A DNA stretch of 64,000 bases, from the NCBI RefSeq assembly GCF_014205255.1, contig NZ_JACHNE010000001.1:5332001-5396000 (forward strand), given 5' to 3'. Made by a program: the position numbers and the translations under genes. The notes beneath the pieces are model-generated. The model was not told where the DNA came from, did no database searches, and was given only the letters and a program-made list of their open reading frames with translations. Source of the stretch: Streptomyces caelestis. Lineage in GTDB: Bacteria > Actinomycetota > Actinomycetes > Streptomycetales > Streptomycetaceae. Below, in pieces: positions 49,918-58,338 of this stretch (position 1 is its first letter; the number at the start of each line of letters is the position of its first letter).

Positions 49918-51336
49918 GTGACGGTGCGCGAGACGGGACAGGGCGGCGCGGACGCGGGTGCGTATGCGGACGCGGGTGCGTATGCGGGGCGGTACACCGG
50001 TGGGGCCGCGGGTGCGTATGCCGGTGGGTACGCGGGCGGCCACGGTGGTGTGCAGGGAGATGGGCCCGGAGGTATGCACGGCGGTGGGCCCGGAGGAGCG
50101 CACGGAGGTGGGTGCGCCTGTGGGGACTGTCCGCACGGGGCGCGTGAGGGGCACCGGCGGGCCGTCGCCGCGTTCCTGCGCAAGCGCGACGAGTTCGCGG
50201 CCGGGCAGGGGCTGCCGGCCGCGGTGGCGCACTCCGCCTCGGCTTCCCGCCAGTGGGTCTCGGAGGAGCTGGCGCAGTCCGCGGAACTCGTCGCCGAGCG
50301 CGGCCGGGCCGAGGGCCGGGCCTGGCTGGGCGGCCTGTGGCGCCGCACGGCGGGGGCGGTGTGGGCGGCCGTCGTGGTGTTGCTGCTCGGGCAGTCCCTC
50401 ACCGCGGTCGGCGCGGGCTGGACGGCGGCCCGTACGGCCGGGCTGGCCGCCGCGCTGGTGGTCGCCGGGGCACTCACGGCGGCGTCGTGGTTCCACCGGG
50501 CGAAGGGCGGTGTGCTGGCGCCCGTCATCGGTGAGGACAACCGGCTGTCCACCTCCCGTACGGTCGCCGGGGCGTGGGTGCTCTTCGTGGCCTACTCGGT
50601 GCTCGTGCTGGCCGGGCGGCTGGCGGGCGCCTCCCGGCACTCGGACCGGGACGCGCTGCTCTCCGGGCTGGAACTCGCCCGCGGAGCCGGGGTCGTGACC
50701 GTGCTCGCCGTGGTGTGCGGGATCGCCGTGCTCGTGCGGCGGGTGGTCGGGCTGCGGGTGCTGGGCCAGCGGCTCCAGAAGGTACCCGCCGACCGGCCCC
50801 GAGCCGCCGACCTGCTGACCGACGACGCGGGCCGGGGCACCTTCGCCGACATCCAGTACGTCGTGATCAGCGCTGTCGCCCTGGTCTTCGCGGCGGTACG
50901 GCTGGCCAGGCGGCCGGACCAGCTGCCGGATCTGCCGTGGGGGCTGGCGGTGGTGGTCCTGGTATCGGCGGCGACCTACCTGGCCGGCAAGTACGCGGAG
51001 GGTGGCCGGCCGGTCATCCTCTCCGTCGTGCGGTCGCGGGAGGCGGGAGACCTGGACGGGCCGATCCGCACGGGCGACGACATCGAGATCCGGGGCGCCG
51101 GGTTCGTACCGCCGGGTGCGCAGGGGGCGGACCGGCTGGCCCGCATGGTCGTCCGGGTCGGTGCCGTCCATGTGCACGTCCCGTTGGTGCCGGTGCCCGG
51201 GGGCTTCAGCAACCCGACGGACACACTGCTGACCGTGCCGGTGCCGGCGGATGTGGAGCCGGGGCGGGTGGAGGTGCAAGTGGTGACGGCGGCGGGGGTG
51301 GAGACGAACCGGTACGCGGTCGATGTGACGGAGTGA
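49918..51336 (+). CDS. multi-pass membrane protein with Gly-rich N-terminus and IPT/TIG-like C-terminus
   Basis: A 472-residue protein. The N-terminus is low-complexity (GAYAGGYAGGHGG, PGGMHGGGPGGAHGGGC) and ends with CACGDC. A soluble segment follows (REGHRRAVAAFLRKRDEFAA), then about five hydrophobic stretches between residues 150 and 365 (AVWAAVVVLLLGQSLTAVGA, AGLAAALVVAGALTAASW, VLFVAYSVLVLAGRLAGA, GVVTVLAVVCGIAVLV, LAVVVLVSAATYLAG). The last 110 residues look like an Ig-like IPT/TIG domain (IEIRGAGFVPPGAQGADRLA). GTG 49918 is chosen for its upstream GGAAGG; TTG 49849 is possible. The start is uncertain. Function unknown. Confidence 0.7.
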   Translation: MTVRETGQGGADAGAYADAGAYAGRYTGGAAGAYAGGYAGGHGGVQGDGPGGMHGGGPGGAHGGGCACGDCPHGAREGHRRAVAAFLRKRDEFAAGQGLPAAVAHSASASRQWVSEELAQSAELVAERGRAEGRAWLGGLWRRTAGAVWAAVVVLLLGQSLTAVGAGWTAARTAGLAAALVVAGALTAASWFHRAKGGVLAPVIGEDNRLSTSRTVAGAWVLFVAYSVLVLAGRLAGASRHSDRDALLSGLELARGAGVVTVLAVVCGIAVLVRRVVGLRVLGQRLQKVPADRPRAADLLTDDAGRGTFADIQYVVISAVALVFAAVRLARRPDQLPDLPWGLAVVVLVSAATYLAGKYAEGGRPVILSVVRSREAGDLDGPIRTGDDIEIRGAGFVPPGAQGADRLARMVVRVGAVHVHVPLVPVPGGFSNPTDTLLTVPVPADVEPGRVEVQVVTAAGVETNRYAVDVTE

Positions 51337-51451
51337 GGGGGCCGGGTCCCCGGTAACAAAAGCCGCCGCACAGGATTGAGCCGCGTCGGTTCGACGTACG
51401 TATGGTCTGTTGAGGGGGTCTCGGCACCGGCGTGAGAGGCGGCTAGCAGCG

Positions 51452-51982
51452 ATGACTCACGGTATGCGAACGGACACGCACGCCCCCCACTTCAGCACCG
51501 GAGGAGACTGGCGGGACACCACCGTCCGCTACGCCCTCCTCCCTCTACGGATCTTCCTCGGCGTCACCTTCATCTACGCCGGCCTGGACAAACTCACCGA
51601 CAGCGCCTTCATGAAGGACGCCGGCTCCGGCTCGGTCGGCGACATGATGCGTGCCGTCCGCGACTCCTCCGCCATCCCCGCCCTGGTCGACCTCTCTCTG
51701 AAGAGCCCGGTCGGCTTCGGCTACGCCATCGCCATCGGCGAACTGGCCGTCGGCATCGGCACCCTGCTCGGCCTCCTCGCCCGTCTCGCCGCACTCGGCG
51801 GCGCGCTGATCTCCCTCAGCCTGTGGCTGACCGTGAGCTGGGCCTCCGACCCGTACTACTACGGCAATGACCTCGCCTACCTCATGGCCTGGACCCCCCT
51901 CGTGCTCGCGGGCGCTCCCCTGCTCTCCGTGGACGCCGCCTTGCGGTCACGGCGACGGCAGAGGACAGGGGGCTACCGCTAG
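51452..51982 (+). CDS. DoxX family membrane protein
   Basis: A 176-residue DoxX-like protein with four predicted transmembrane helices (LLPLRIFLGVTFIYAGLDKL, FGYAIAIGELAVGIGTLLGL, LAALGGALISLSLWLTVSW, LAYLMAWTPLVLAGAPLLSV). The N-terminal motif RIFLGVTFIYAGLDKL is the family signature. DoxX proteins form a broad group linked to thiosulfate-quinone oxidoreductase subunits and membrane redox proteins; for this one nothing more precise can be said. ATG 51452 is preceded by GAGAGGCGG about 12 bases away. Its 3' end is followed by an 82-bp tandem duplication shared with the convergent gene. Confidence 0.85.
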   Translation: MTHGMRTDTHAPHFSTGGDWRDTTVRYALLPLRIFLGVTFIYAGLDKLTDSAFMKDAGSGSVGDMMRAVRDSSAIPALVDLSLKSPVGFGYAIAIGELAVGIGTLLGLLARLAALGGALISLSLWLTVSWASDPYYYGNDLAYLMAWTPLVLAGAPLLSVDAALRSRRRQRTGGYR

Positions 51983-52001
51983 CCACGGTGGGCCGGGCGG
52001 C

Positions 52002-52165
52002 GGGTGTGGCCCGTCGTCACCCGGCCATGTCCGGGCCGGGCTCGTCGGTGGTGGTACGGCCCGACGTGTGGCGTCGGCGTAGGGGGTGTGGCCCGTCGTC
52101 ACCCGGCCATGTCCGGGCCGGGCTCGTCGCTGGTGGTACGGCCCGACGTGCGGCGTCGGCGTATC
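52002..52165. repeat. 82-bp tandem duplication at the 3' end of a small membrane-protein gene
   Basis: Copy 1 (52002-52083) and copy 2 (52084-52165) differ at only a few bases. Copy 2 contains the last codons and stop of the minus-strand gene at 52099-52341; copy 1 repeats them beyond the stop. It is a recent duplication without effect on the protein. Confidence 0.93.
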
Positions 52166-52341
52166 CGGCCCGTCAGGATGCCCACCACGCCGGCCAGGCA
52201 CAGCCCGCCCGCGACGAGGGGTATCGCCACGAACCACGGGGTCTGCCAGGCGCCGCCCGCGTCACCGGCGTAGAGGACGCCCACCAGGGTGAGGACGGCG
52301 CCGGCGACCAGCTTTCCGGGCTGGAGTTCATGACGCAGCAC
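52099..52341 (-). CDS. small two-helix membrane protein
   Basis: An 80-residue protein with two hydrophobic helices (KLVAGAVLTLVGVLYAGDAG and FVAIPLVAGGLCLAGVVGIL) and a basic tail (GRIRRRRTSGR). The GTG start overlaps the end of the upstream PspC/toast-rack gene by 14 bases, so the two are cotranscribed and coupled. It may be a partner of that protein in envelope-stress sensing. No named family recognised. Confidence 0.75.
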   Translation of the reverse strand: MLRHELQPGKLVAGAVLTLVGVLYAGDAGGAWQTPWFVAIPLVAGGLCLAGVVGILTGRIRRRRTSGRTTSDEPGPDMAG

Positions 52342-53821
52342 GGGCCACCTCCGCCTGTCCCATGCCGACCTGGAGATCCAGATCGATGGTGCCCGATCTC
52401 TTGACGCCCTCGGCGGGCGAGAGGGTCATCTCCTTGTGCTGGCCCGGTTTCACGTCCACGTCCTTCTTGTCGTCGCCCGGCAGCTGAAGGTCTCCCATCC
52501 CCACCTCGACGCTCAGCCGCACGGTCACGTCCTCGGGCACGATCACCTTCACCTGGCCCACGCCGACATCGGCGCGTGTCGTGACGGTCTGGTTCCGGCC
52601 TATGTCCACCCGGGTCAGATCCAGGGTGCCGACGCCCGTGCCCACGTCGTACTGCCGGCGTACGTCCGCCGCCGTGGTGGGCTGCCAGGTCGTGCGGGTC
52701 CACTGGGTGCCGATGTCCTTGGGCACTGCCGCCGAGCCGGCGAGCAGACCTGCCGTGATGATCGCCAGGAGGATCGAGCCGGCGCCGGTCCGCCCCAGGA
52801 AGGCACTGACCGCTATGCCCAGGCCCAGGACGGCGAGCGCGCAGGACAGACCGGTCTGGAGACTCGTGCCGAGCGGATGCTGGTCCCAGGTCAGGCTCGT
52901 GCCCAGGGCACCCGCCAGCAGGGCCAGCAGGAAGACCCAGCCGCCGATCCAGCGGGGGCCGCGCGGCTCGGGCGGCCGGGTGTGCGGGGCGGGTAGGTCC
53001 TCGCGGTCGCGGGGCTGGACTCCGAGGCTGATGTTGATCGCTGCCGCGACGTCCAGGTCGCGGGAGTCGCGGGGGCCCCAGAGATAGCCCGTGCCGCCGA
53101 TGTGGGTGCCGTCCTTGACGATGGGGTCGCGCCACCAGGACGGAGATGTGAGGAACACCGGCGGCGCCTGCGGCTCCGGCGGGGCGTCGGCGACGGCCTG
53201 GGCGGCCAGCAGGTCGGGGCTGGGGGCGCCGCGGTGGCGCGACCAGTAACCGGCGCCCGCGAGGAGGAGGGAGAGGACGACGGCGAAGGTCAGCACCCCG
53301 CCGTTGTTCAGCAGGGTCAGGAACACTCCGCAGCCGACCAGCGCGAACAGTACGGCCGTCAGGGCCTGTCCGTCGACGCGGCCGGTCAGCAGTTTGCGCA
53401 CCTCGTTCTCGTCCTCGTCGTCGTACGGGACGAGGAGCCAGGCGAAGCCGTAGAAGAGGAGGCCGATGCCGCCGGTGGCGGAGAGCACCGCGAGGGTGAT
53501 CCGGAAGATCACCGGATCCATGTCGCACTGCCGCCCGAGCCCGGCGCAGACGCCGGCCAGGGCCTTGTGGCGGCGGTCGCGCCGGAACTTGTGCGGTGGT
53601 CCGGGCGGGATGGCTTCCCCGGCCGGGTCGGTCGCGCCGGGCGTACCTCCTCGCTGTTCTCCCGCGTCCGCGTCCGCGTGCCCGTGCGCGCCCGGGGGCG
53701 CGGGGGAGCCGGCGGGTGCGGCGTCCGCGGCGGGCGCGGCATCCTGCGGCCCGGCGCCCGGTGCGGGGCGCGGGCCGGAGCCGGGTCCCGGACCCGTCGC
53801 GGCGTGGTCGTGATCGGTCAT
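52328..53821 (-). CDS. PspC-domain membrane protein with C-terminal toast-rack-like (LiaF-type) domain
   Basis: A 497-residue protein. After a Pro/Gly/Ala/Asp-rich N-terminus, a PspC domain lies near residues 85-145 (HKALAGVCAGLGRQCDMDPV, IGLLFYGFAWLLVPYD). Several membrane helices follow (LTAVLFALVGCGVFLTLLN, WVFLLALLAGALGTSL, SILLAIITAGLLAGSAAV). The C-terminal 150 residues form a beta-rich repeated pattern (GTLDLTRVDIGRNQTVTTRA, VGVGQVKVIVPEDVTVRLSV, VGMGDLQLPGD) like LiaF/toast-rack proteins, which act with LiaRS-type systems in cell-envelope stress. It is divergent from a PspC-containing histidine kinase and its response regulator, making one functional unit likely. Confidence 0.87.
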   Translation of the reverse strand: MTDHDHAATGPGPGSGPRPAPGAGPQDAAPAADAAPAGSPAPPGAHGHADADAGEQRGGTPGATDPAGEAIPPGPPHKFRRDRRHKALAGVCAGLGRQCDMDPVIFRITLAVLSATGGIGLLFYGFAWLLVPYDDEDENEVRKLLTGRVDGQALTAVLFALVGCGVFLTLLNNGGVLTFAVVLSLLLAGAGYWSRHRGAPSPDLLAAQAVADAPPEPQAPPVFLTSPSWWRDPIVKDGTHIGGTGYLWGPRDSRDLDVAAAINISLGVQPRDREDLPAPHTRPPEPRGPRWIGGWVFLLALLAGALGTSLTWDQHPLGTSLQTGLSCALAVLGLGIAVSAFLGRTGAGSILLAIITAGLLAGSAAVPKDIGTQWTRTTWQPTTAADVRRQYDVGTGVGTLDLTRVDIGRNQTVTTRADVGVGQVKVIVPEDVTVRLSVEVGMGDLQLPGDDKKDVDVKPGQHKEMTLSPAEGVKRSGTIDLDLQVGMGQAEVARAAS

Positions 53822-53876
53822 GGGTCCATGGTGACGGGCGCGGCGGCGCGGCGGCAGTCGGAACGACCCTGGCCGG

Positions 53877-53964
53877 ACCCTGATATCGGCCCTGAGGGAC
53901 GGCTCGGGAAGCGTTCGAGGACCGGGGTCCGGAGATCAGGGGAGTCTCCGGGGCCGACCCTGAT
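53877..53964. promoter_or_regulatory. repeated (A/C)CCCTGAT boxes in the divergent PspC intergenic region
   Basis: ACCCTGAT at 53877-53884 and 53957-53964, and its inverse ATCAGGGG at 53935-53942, lie between the two divergent PspC-domain genes. They are candidate binding sites for the response regulator encoded at 55288, which would give autoregulation and control of the toast-rack gene. Confidence 0.4.
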
Positions 53965-53998
53965 GCTCCGGAGTTCCGGCCGTGTGACCATCAATGGC

Positions 53999-55291
53999 AT
54001 GTCGGAAGCCGCAGCAGCGCCACTCGCCGGACCGCGGCCGCCGCGCAAGCTCTACCGCAGCAGTGACGGACGCTGGCTCGGTGGTGTCGCGCGGGGGCTC
54101 GCCGGGCATCTCGGGCTGCCCGTGATCTGGGTACGGCTCGTCTTCGTCGGCCTGTTCATGGCTGACGGCCTCGGTGCGCTGCTGTACGCCGCGTTCTGGT
54201 TCTTCGTCCCGCTCGGCGTCGGCGGGGTCGAGGCGCAGAAGCCGCCGACGCTGGTCGCCTCGGAGACCTCGCCCGACGGCCGTCGCAGACTCGTCGCCCG
54301 CAGGCCCGACAAGGGCCAGATGGTGGCGCTGCTCCTGATGGTCGTCGTGGCCATGGTGTTCGTGGGCAATGTGAACCTCAGCGGTGGGGCCAGGGCGTAT
54401 CTCTGGCCGATGGTGCTCGTCGGCGCGGGCGTCGCCCTGGTCTGGCGGCAGGCGGACAACGCCCGCCGGGCCCGCTGGGTGGAGGTCGGCCGCCGCCGCC
54501 GCACGGTCACGCTGCTGCGCTCGGTGGGCGGTGTGCTGTTGGTGACGGCCGGCGTCTCCGGCATCTTCGTCCTGCAGGGCTCCGCCGCCCACCTCGGCTC
54601 CGTCCTGCAGGCGGCGCTCGCGGTCCTCGTCGGGATAACGCTTCTCGCCGGGCCGTATCTGGTGCGCATGACGCAGGACCTGTCCGAGGAGCGCCTGATG
54701 CGCATCCGCGCCCAGGAGCGCGCGGAGGTCGCCGCGCATGTGCACGACTCGGTGCTGCACACCCTCACCCTGATCCAGCGCAACGCGGAGAACGCGAACG
54801 AGGTGCGCCGCCTCGCCCGCGCCCAGGAGCGCGACCTGCGCACCTGGCTGTACAAGCCCGAGGGCACCGGCAAGGACGAGGCCGACGAACCCACCACGCT
54901 CGCCGACGCCGTGCGGCGCAACGCGGCCGAGGTGGAGGACAAGCACGGCGTGCCCATCGAGGTCGTGGTCGTGGGGGACTGCCCGCTCGACGAGAGAATC
55001 GCCGCACAGATGCAGGCCGCGCGCGAAGCAATGGTGAACGCCGCCAAGTACGGTGGCGAGGGCGGAGCCGTCCAGGTCTTCGCCGAGGTCGAGGGGAAGA
55101 CGGTCTTCGTGTCCGTGCGGGACCGCGGTCCCGGCTTCGACCTCGACTCGATACCCGCCGACCGGATGGGTGTCAGAGAATCGATCATCGGCCGCATGGA
55201 GCGCAACGGCGGCACGGCGCGGCTGCGCGCGGTGCCGGACGGCGGCACGGAGGTCGAGCTGGAGATGGAGAGGGCGGAGAAGACGTCATGA
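53999..55291 (+). CDS. PspC-domain sensor histidine kinase, DesK/LiaS-like
   Basis: A 430-residue membrane histidine kinase. An N-terminal PspC domain (residues about 12-75: YRSSDGRWLGGVARGLAGHL, LYAAFWFFVPLGVG) is followed by further helices (MVALLLMVVVAMVFVG, LWPMVLVGAGVALVW, SVGGVLLVTAGVSGIFVL, LGSVLQAALAVLVGITLL). The HisKA_3-type dimerisation helix carries the phospho-His in AEVAAHVHDSVLHTLTLIQR. A HATPase domain follows with the N-box QAAREAMVNAAKYGG and G-box DRGPGFDL. ATG 53999 is chosen; GTG 53984, with GGAG upstream, would add five residues. The stop overlaps the response-regulator start (ATGA). Confidence 0.92.
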   Translation: MSEAAAAPLAGPRPPRKLYRSSDGRWLGGVARGLAGHLGLPVIWVRLVFVGLFMADGLGALLYAAFWFFVPLGVGGVEAQKPPTLVASETSPDGRRRLVARRPDKGQMVALLLMVVVAMVFVGNVNLSGGARAYLWPMVLVGAGVALVWRQADNARRARWVEVGRRRRTVTLLRSVGGVLLVTAGVSGIFVLQGSAAHLGSVLQAALAVLVGITLLAGPYLVRMTQDLSEERLMRIRAQERAEVAAHVHDSVLHTLTLIQRNAENANEVRRLARAQERDLRTWLYKPEGTGKDEADEPTTLADAVRRNAAEVEDKHGVPIEVVVVGDCPLDERIAAQMQAAREAMVNAAKYGGEGGAVQVFAEVEGKTVFVSVRDRGPGFDLDSIPADRMGVRESIIGRMERNGGTARLRAVPDGGTEVELEMERAEKTS

Positions 55292-56028
55292 GCGACCCGA
55301 CCGAGGCGAACGGTACGGCGGGATCGGCGGAGGCGCCCGGGCCCGCGGAGTCGGGCGGCGGCCCGGGGCGTCGCGTGCGCGTGGTCCTCGTGGACGACCA
55401 CCGCATGTTCCGCACGGGGGTCCAGGCCGAGATCGGGCAGACCGAGCAGACCGGAGTCGAGGTCGTCGGCGAGGCCGCGGACGTCGACCAGGCGGTCACG
55501 GTCATCACCGCGACCCGGCCCGAGGTGGTCCTCCTCGACGTGCACCTGCCCGGTGGCGGCGGTGTCGAAGTGCTGCGCCGCTGCGCCCCGTTGATGGCCG
55601 ACGCCGAGCAGCCCGTCCGCTTCCTCGCGCTGTCCGTGTCGGATGCCGCGGAGGACGTGATCGGCGTGATCCGCGGCGGAGCCCGCGGGTACGTCACCAA
55701 GACCATCACCGGCACGGACCTCGTCGACTCCATCTTCCGCGTCCAGGAGGGCGACGCGGTCTTCTCCCCGCGGCTGGCCGGGTTCGTCCTCGACGCCTTC
55801 GCCTCCACGGACGCGCCACCGGTCGACGAGGACCTGGACCGCCTGACCCAGCGCGAGCGCGAGGTGCTGCGGCTCATCGCCCGGGGGTACGCGTACAAGG
55901 AGATCGCCAAGCAGCTGTTCATCTCCGTCAAGACGGTCGAGTCGCATGTCTCGGCGGTCCTCCGCAAGCTCCAGCTCTCCAACCGGCACGAGCTGACGCG
56001 GTGGGCGACGGCTCGCCGGCTGGTGTGA
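55288..56028 (+). CDS. NarL/LuxR-family response regulator
   Basis: A 246-residue response regulator overlapping the kinase gene (ATGA), so the two are translationally coupled. After a 30-residue Gly/Pro/Glu-rich N-terminal extension, the receiver begins RVRVVLVDDHRMFRTGVQAE, with the phospho-Asp in VVLLDVHLPGGGG and Lys in GYVTKTITG. A LuxR-type helix-turn-helix closes the protein (LTQREREVLRLIARGYAYKE, ISVKTVESHVSAVLRKLQLS). Likely targets are its own operon and the divergent PspC/toast-rack gene, as in LiaRS-type envelope-stress circuits. Confidence 0.95.
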   Translation: MSDPTEANGTAGSAEAPGPAESGGGPGRRVRVVLVDDHRMFRTGVQAEIGQTEQTGVEVVGEAADVDQAVTVITATRPEVVLLDVHLPGGGGVEVLRRCAPLMADAEQPVRFLALSVSDAAEDVIGVIRGGARGYVTKTITGTDLVDSIFRVQEGDAVFSPRLAGFVLDAFASTDAPPVDEDLDRLTQREREVLRLIARGYAYKEIAKQLFISVKTVESHVSAVLRKLQLSNRHELTRWATARRLV

Positions 56029-56099
56029 CGCGGGAAGCCCGGGTGGCCTGACGGCGGTGGGAGCGGCCGGATCGGTGGCGGTGCTGCCGCCATGCCCGG

Positions 56100-57167
56100 T
56101 CACACCACCCGGGTGGCGCCCGTGAACGGCATCTCGTCCAGCGGGGCGACCCGGACCGGGGCGGACGGGTTCGGAGCGTGGATCATCCGGCCGTTGCCCA
56201 CATAGATGCCGACGTGACTGATGCCGGCGTAGAAGAACACCAGGTCCCCGGGGAGGAGGTCGGAGCGGGAGACGCGGCGGCCCGCGTCGATCTGGGAGTA
56301 CGTCGTGCGGGGCAGGGAGACGCCCGCGGAGCGGTACGCGGCCTGGACGAGGCCCGAGCAGTCGAAGGCGTTCGGGCCGGTCGCGCCCCACACGTAGGGG
56401 CTGCCGAGCTTCTGGTAGGCGTAGGACACGGCGGCGGCCGCGCGGGAGTTGGGAGCCTGCGCGCTGACGGGCCCGGGGGCGGCCAGCCGGTCACGCGCAC
56501 CCGTCGAGGAGCGTGAGGCGCGGTCCGCGCCCCTCGCGTCGCCGGTGCGGGCACGTTCCTGCACGCTGAGCCGGGACAGCAGCTCACGTGCGGAGCCCAG
56601 CTTGCCGGTGATCGTCTTCTTGTGCCGTCTCAGCTCCGACTGCCGCGATTTCAGGGAGGTCAGCTCGATGTGGGCCGCCCCGCGCAGCTGCTCGATCTCC
56701 CGGAGCTGCCGGCGTACGCGTGTGACGTCGGACTTCTGCCGGTTGCCGGCCCGCTCGACGAACTCGGCGTTCTCCAGGTACCGGTCGGGATCGTCGGACA
56801 GGGCGAGCTGGAGCACGGGGTCGAGGCCGCCCCCGCGGTACTGGGCGGCGGCGACCGCACCCAGTTCCTCGCGGGCGGAGTTGAGCCGTTCCTCCTTGCG
56901 CGCCGCCTGGTCCTGGAGGTCCTTCAGCCGCTGTCCGGCCGCCTCGGCCTTCTCCTTCGCGCCGTTGTACTTCTCGGTGGCGACCTCCGCTTCCTGGTAC
57001 AGCTCGTCCACCTTGGCCTTGACCTGGCCGGGGGTGAGCTCAGGTTCGGCGTGTCCGGTGCCGTCGAAGCCCGTCGCGGTCGCCGCGCCCGCGAGGGCGA
57101 TCGTGGCGGCCGTACGGGCCTTGCTGCCGCTCACGGAGCGCTGGCGGGGCTTGCGGTGCGCTGCCAC
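56100..57167 (-). CDS. secreted NlpC/P60 peptidoglycan hydrolase (first)
   Basis: A 355-residue exported hydrolase that cuts peptidoglycan stem peptides. A signal peptide covers about the first 40 residues (ARTAATIALAGAATATG). A coiled-coil region runs over about 45-210 (VKAKVDELYQEAEVATEKYN and so on), and the NlpC/P60 domain covers the last 115 residues with the catalytic Cys in NAFDCSGLVQAAY, His in GISHVGIYVGNGRMIHAPNP. The start is a GTG. Unlike the second NlpC/P60 gene in this window, its upstream region shows no recognisable ydaO riboswitch. The layout resembles RipA-type cell-separation enzymes. Confidence 0.93.
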   Translation of the reverse strand: MAAHRKPRQRSVSGSKARTAATIALAGAATATGFDGTGHAEPELTPGQVKAKVDELYQEAEVATEKYNGAKEKAEAAGQRLKDLQDQAARKEERLNSAREELGAVAAAQYRGGGLDPVLQLALSDDPDRYLENAEFVERAGNRQKSDVTRVRRQLREIEQLRGAAHIELTSLKSRQSELRRHKKTITGKLGSARELLSRLSVQERARTGDARGADRASRSSTGARDRLAAPGPVSAQAPNSRAAAAVSYAYQKLGSPYVWGATGPNAFDCSGLVQAAYRSAGVSLPRTTYSQIDAGRRVSRSDLLPGDLVFFYAGISHVGIYVGNGRMIHAPNPSAPVRVAPLDEMPFTGATRVV

Positions 57168-57600
57168 CTGGGGGCCACGTCCTTTCCTGCGACCGCCGAC
57201 GCGTGCGTACGGCCGCCAGGGGAGCGGACGGGCGGCCTGCGCGTCCGGCGACGGCCCGCACAGGGGAAGCGGACCGCCGCCGGACCTTCTCGGCGGGGGT
57301 GTCCGACTGCCGCCCCTGGCCCGGGCGGCGATGGGGAGCCGGGCACCTGGGGGAGGACGCTAAAGCTCGCCGCGGGGGCTCGGTGGCGGGTGTGCGGAAG
57401 TGTCCCGAGAGGATCGGAGGTGACCGTATGCGACCGTGATCTCTTCTCGCCGCCGTCGACTTAACTCAGCGTGATGACCGATGGGCCGAATCACGGGCAC
57501 GGGACGGCTGACGGGTGTTATGGGGCGCATATATGCATCCGACGGGGTCTGACGGCCCGGTGTCGGGCGGCTGTGGAGCCCCTGATTAGGCTCCGGCCTC
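57168..57600. other. divergent intergenic region upstream of the first NlpC/P60 gene
   Basis: About 430 bases without a gene. On the minus strand it would form a long leader for the NlpC/P60 gene. I looked for the conserved ydaO elements (GGGACCCA, GGGGTGAATC, CCCGAACCCGACAGCTAACC) and did not find them. The stretch nearest the plus-strand gene has lower GC (ATATATGCATCC near 57529), and a TAGGCT -10-like box eight bases before ATG 57601 suggests a leaderless transcript there. Confidence 0.5.
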
Positions 57601-57954
57601 ATGGACGTACTCATCCACCTCTTCGTCGGCCTCCACATCATCGGCATCGCAGCCCTCCTGGGCGGTTTCCTCACCCAGATGAAGGCGATGGGCGCGGGCA
57701 CCGCCCGCTACACCCCCGCGATGCTGCACGGTGCGCTGACGATGCTGGTCACCGGTGTGATCCTGGTCGGCCTCAACCAGGCCGACGACCAGACCGTGAA
57801 CAACATCAAGATCGGTGTCAAGCTGGCCCTGCTGATCGTGATCCTCGGCCTGGTCTACGTGAAACGGGACGACGAGAAGGTGGACAAGGGCCTGTTCGCC
57901 CTGGTCGGCGCGCTGACCGCGGCGAATGTCTTCATCGCCGTCCTGTGGACCTGA
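57601..57954 (+). CDS. small integral membrane protein
   Basis: A 117-residue protein with four hydrophobic helices (VLIHLFVGLHIIGIAALLGG, MLHGALTMLVTGVILVGL, IKIGVKLALLIVILGLVYVK, LFALVGALTAANVFIAVLW) and His residues in the first two that could bind heme or metal. The size and His placement recall small heme-binding membrane proteins, but no family match is certain. ATG 57601 has no ribosome binding site; a -10-like TAGGCT lies eight bases upstream, consistent with leaderless expression. Function unknown. Confidence 0.8.
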   Translation: MDVLIHLFVGLHIIGIAALLGGFLTQMKAMGAGTARYTPAMLHGALTMLVTGVILVGLNQADDQTVNNIKIGVKLALLIVILGLVYVKRDDEKVDKGLFALVGALTAANVFIAVLWT

Positions 57955-58338
57955 CCCGGCCGGGCAGGACGTAGGCCGGGCCGAGGCGAACGCCCAGGCG
58001 GTGACCCCGAGCCACGCGGCCACCGCGACCCACAGCAGGGCCTTGTGCGGCCCGGGAGGGCTGGATGTGGCTGAACAGGGCCTGCCAGTGGTGGCCAGCG
58101 AGGAGTGGCCGTCCGGTTCTCCGGGGCGCCCTGGCTGCTGATTGCGGTGTGCGCGCCTTGTGCGGTCGCTGTTTACGGAGCGGACAGCAGGGCGTTCCTC
58201 AATCCTGCGCGCGCAGTTCTACGGCAAGAACAGGGTTATAGACGGACCGGACGACGGCTTCATGGCCGAGATCACTTCGTAGGCGTCCTCGGCCAGGTGC
58301 GGGGGCGGCTCGGGAGACGCGAGCCGTCCCTCAGCAAT
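57955..58338. other. gene-free stretch, possible relic on the minus strand
   Basis: No supported gene. On the minus strand, near 57985-58045, the frame reads KALLWVAVAAWLGVTAWAFA, which looks like a transmembrane segment at the end of a lost protein, but there is no start, ribosome binding site or recognisable remainder. Confidence 0.35.

Noticed and set aside
57168..57600. A ydaO riboswitch upstream of the first NlpC/P60 gene
   Set aside because: None of the conserved blocks seen at 61199-61356 could be found.
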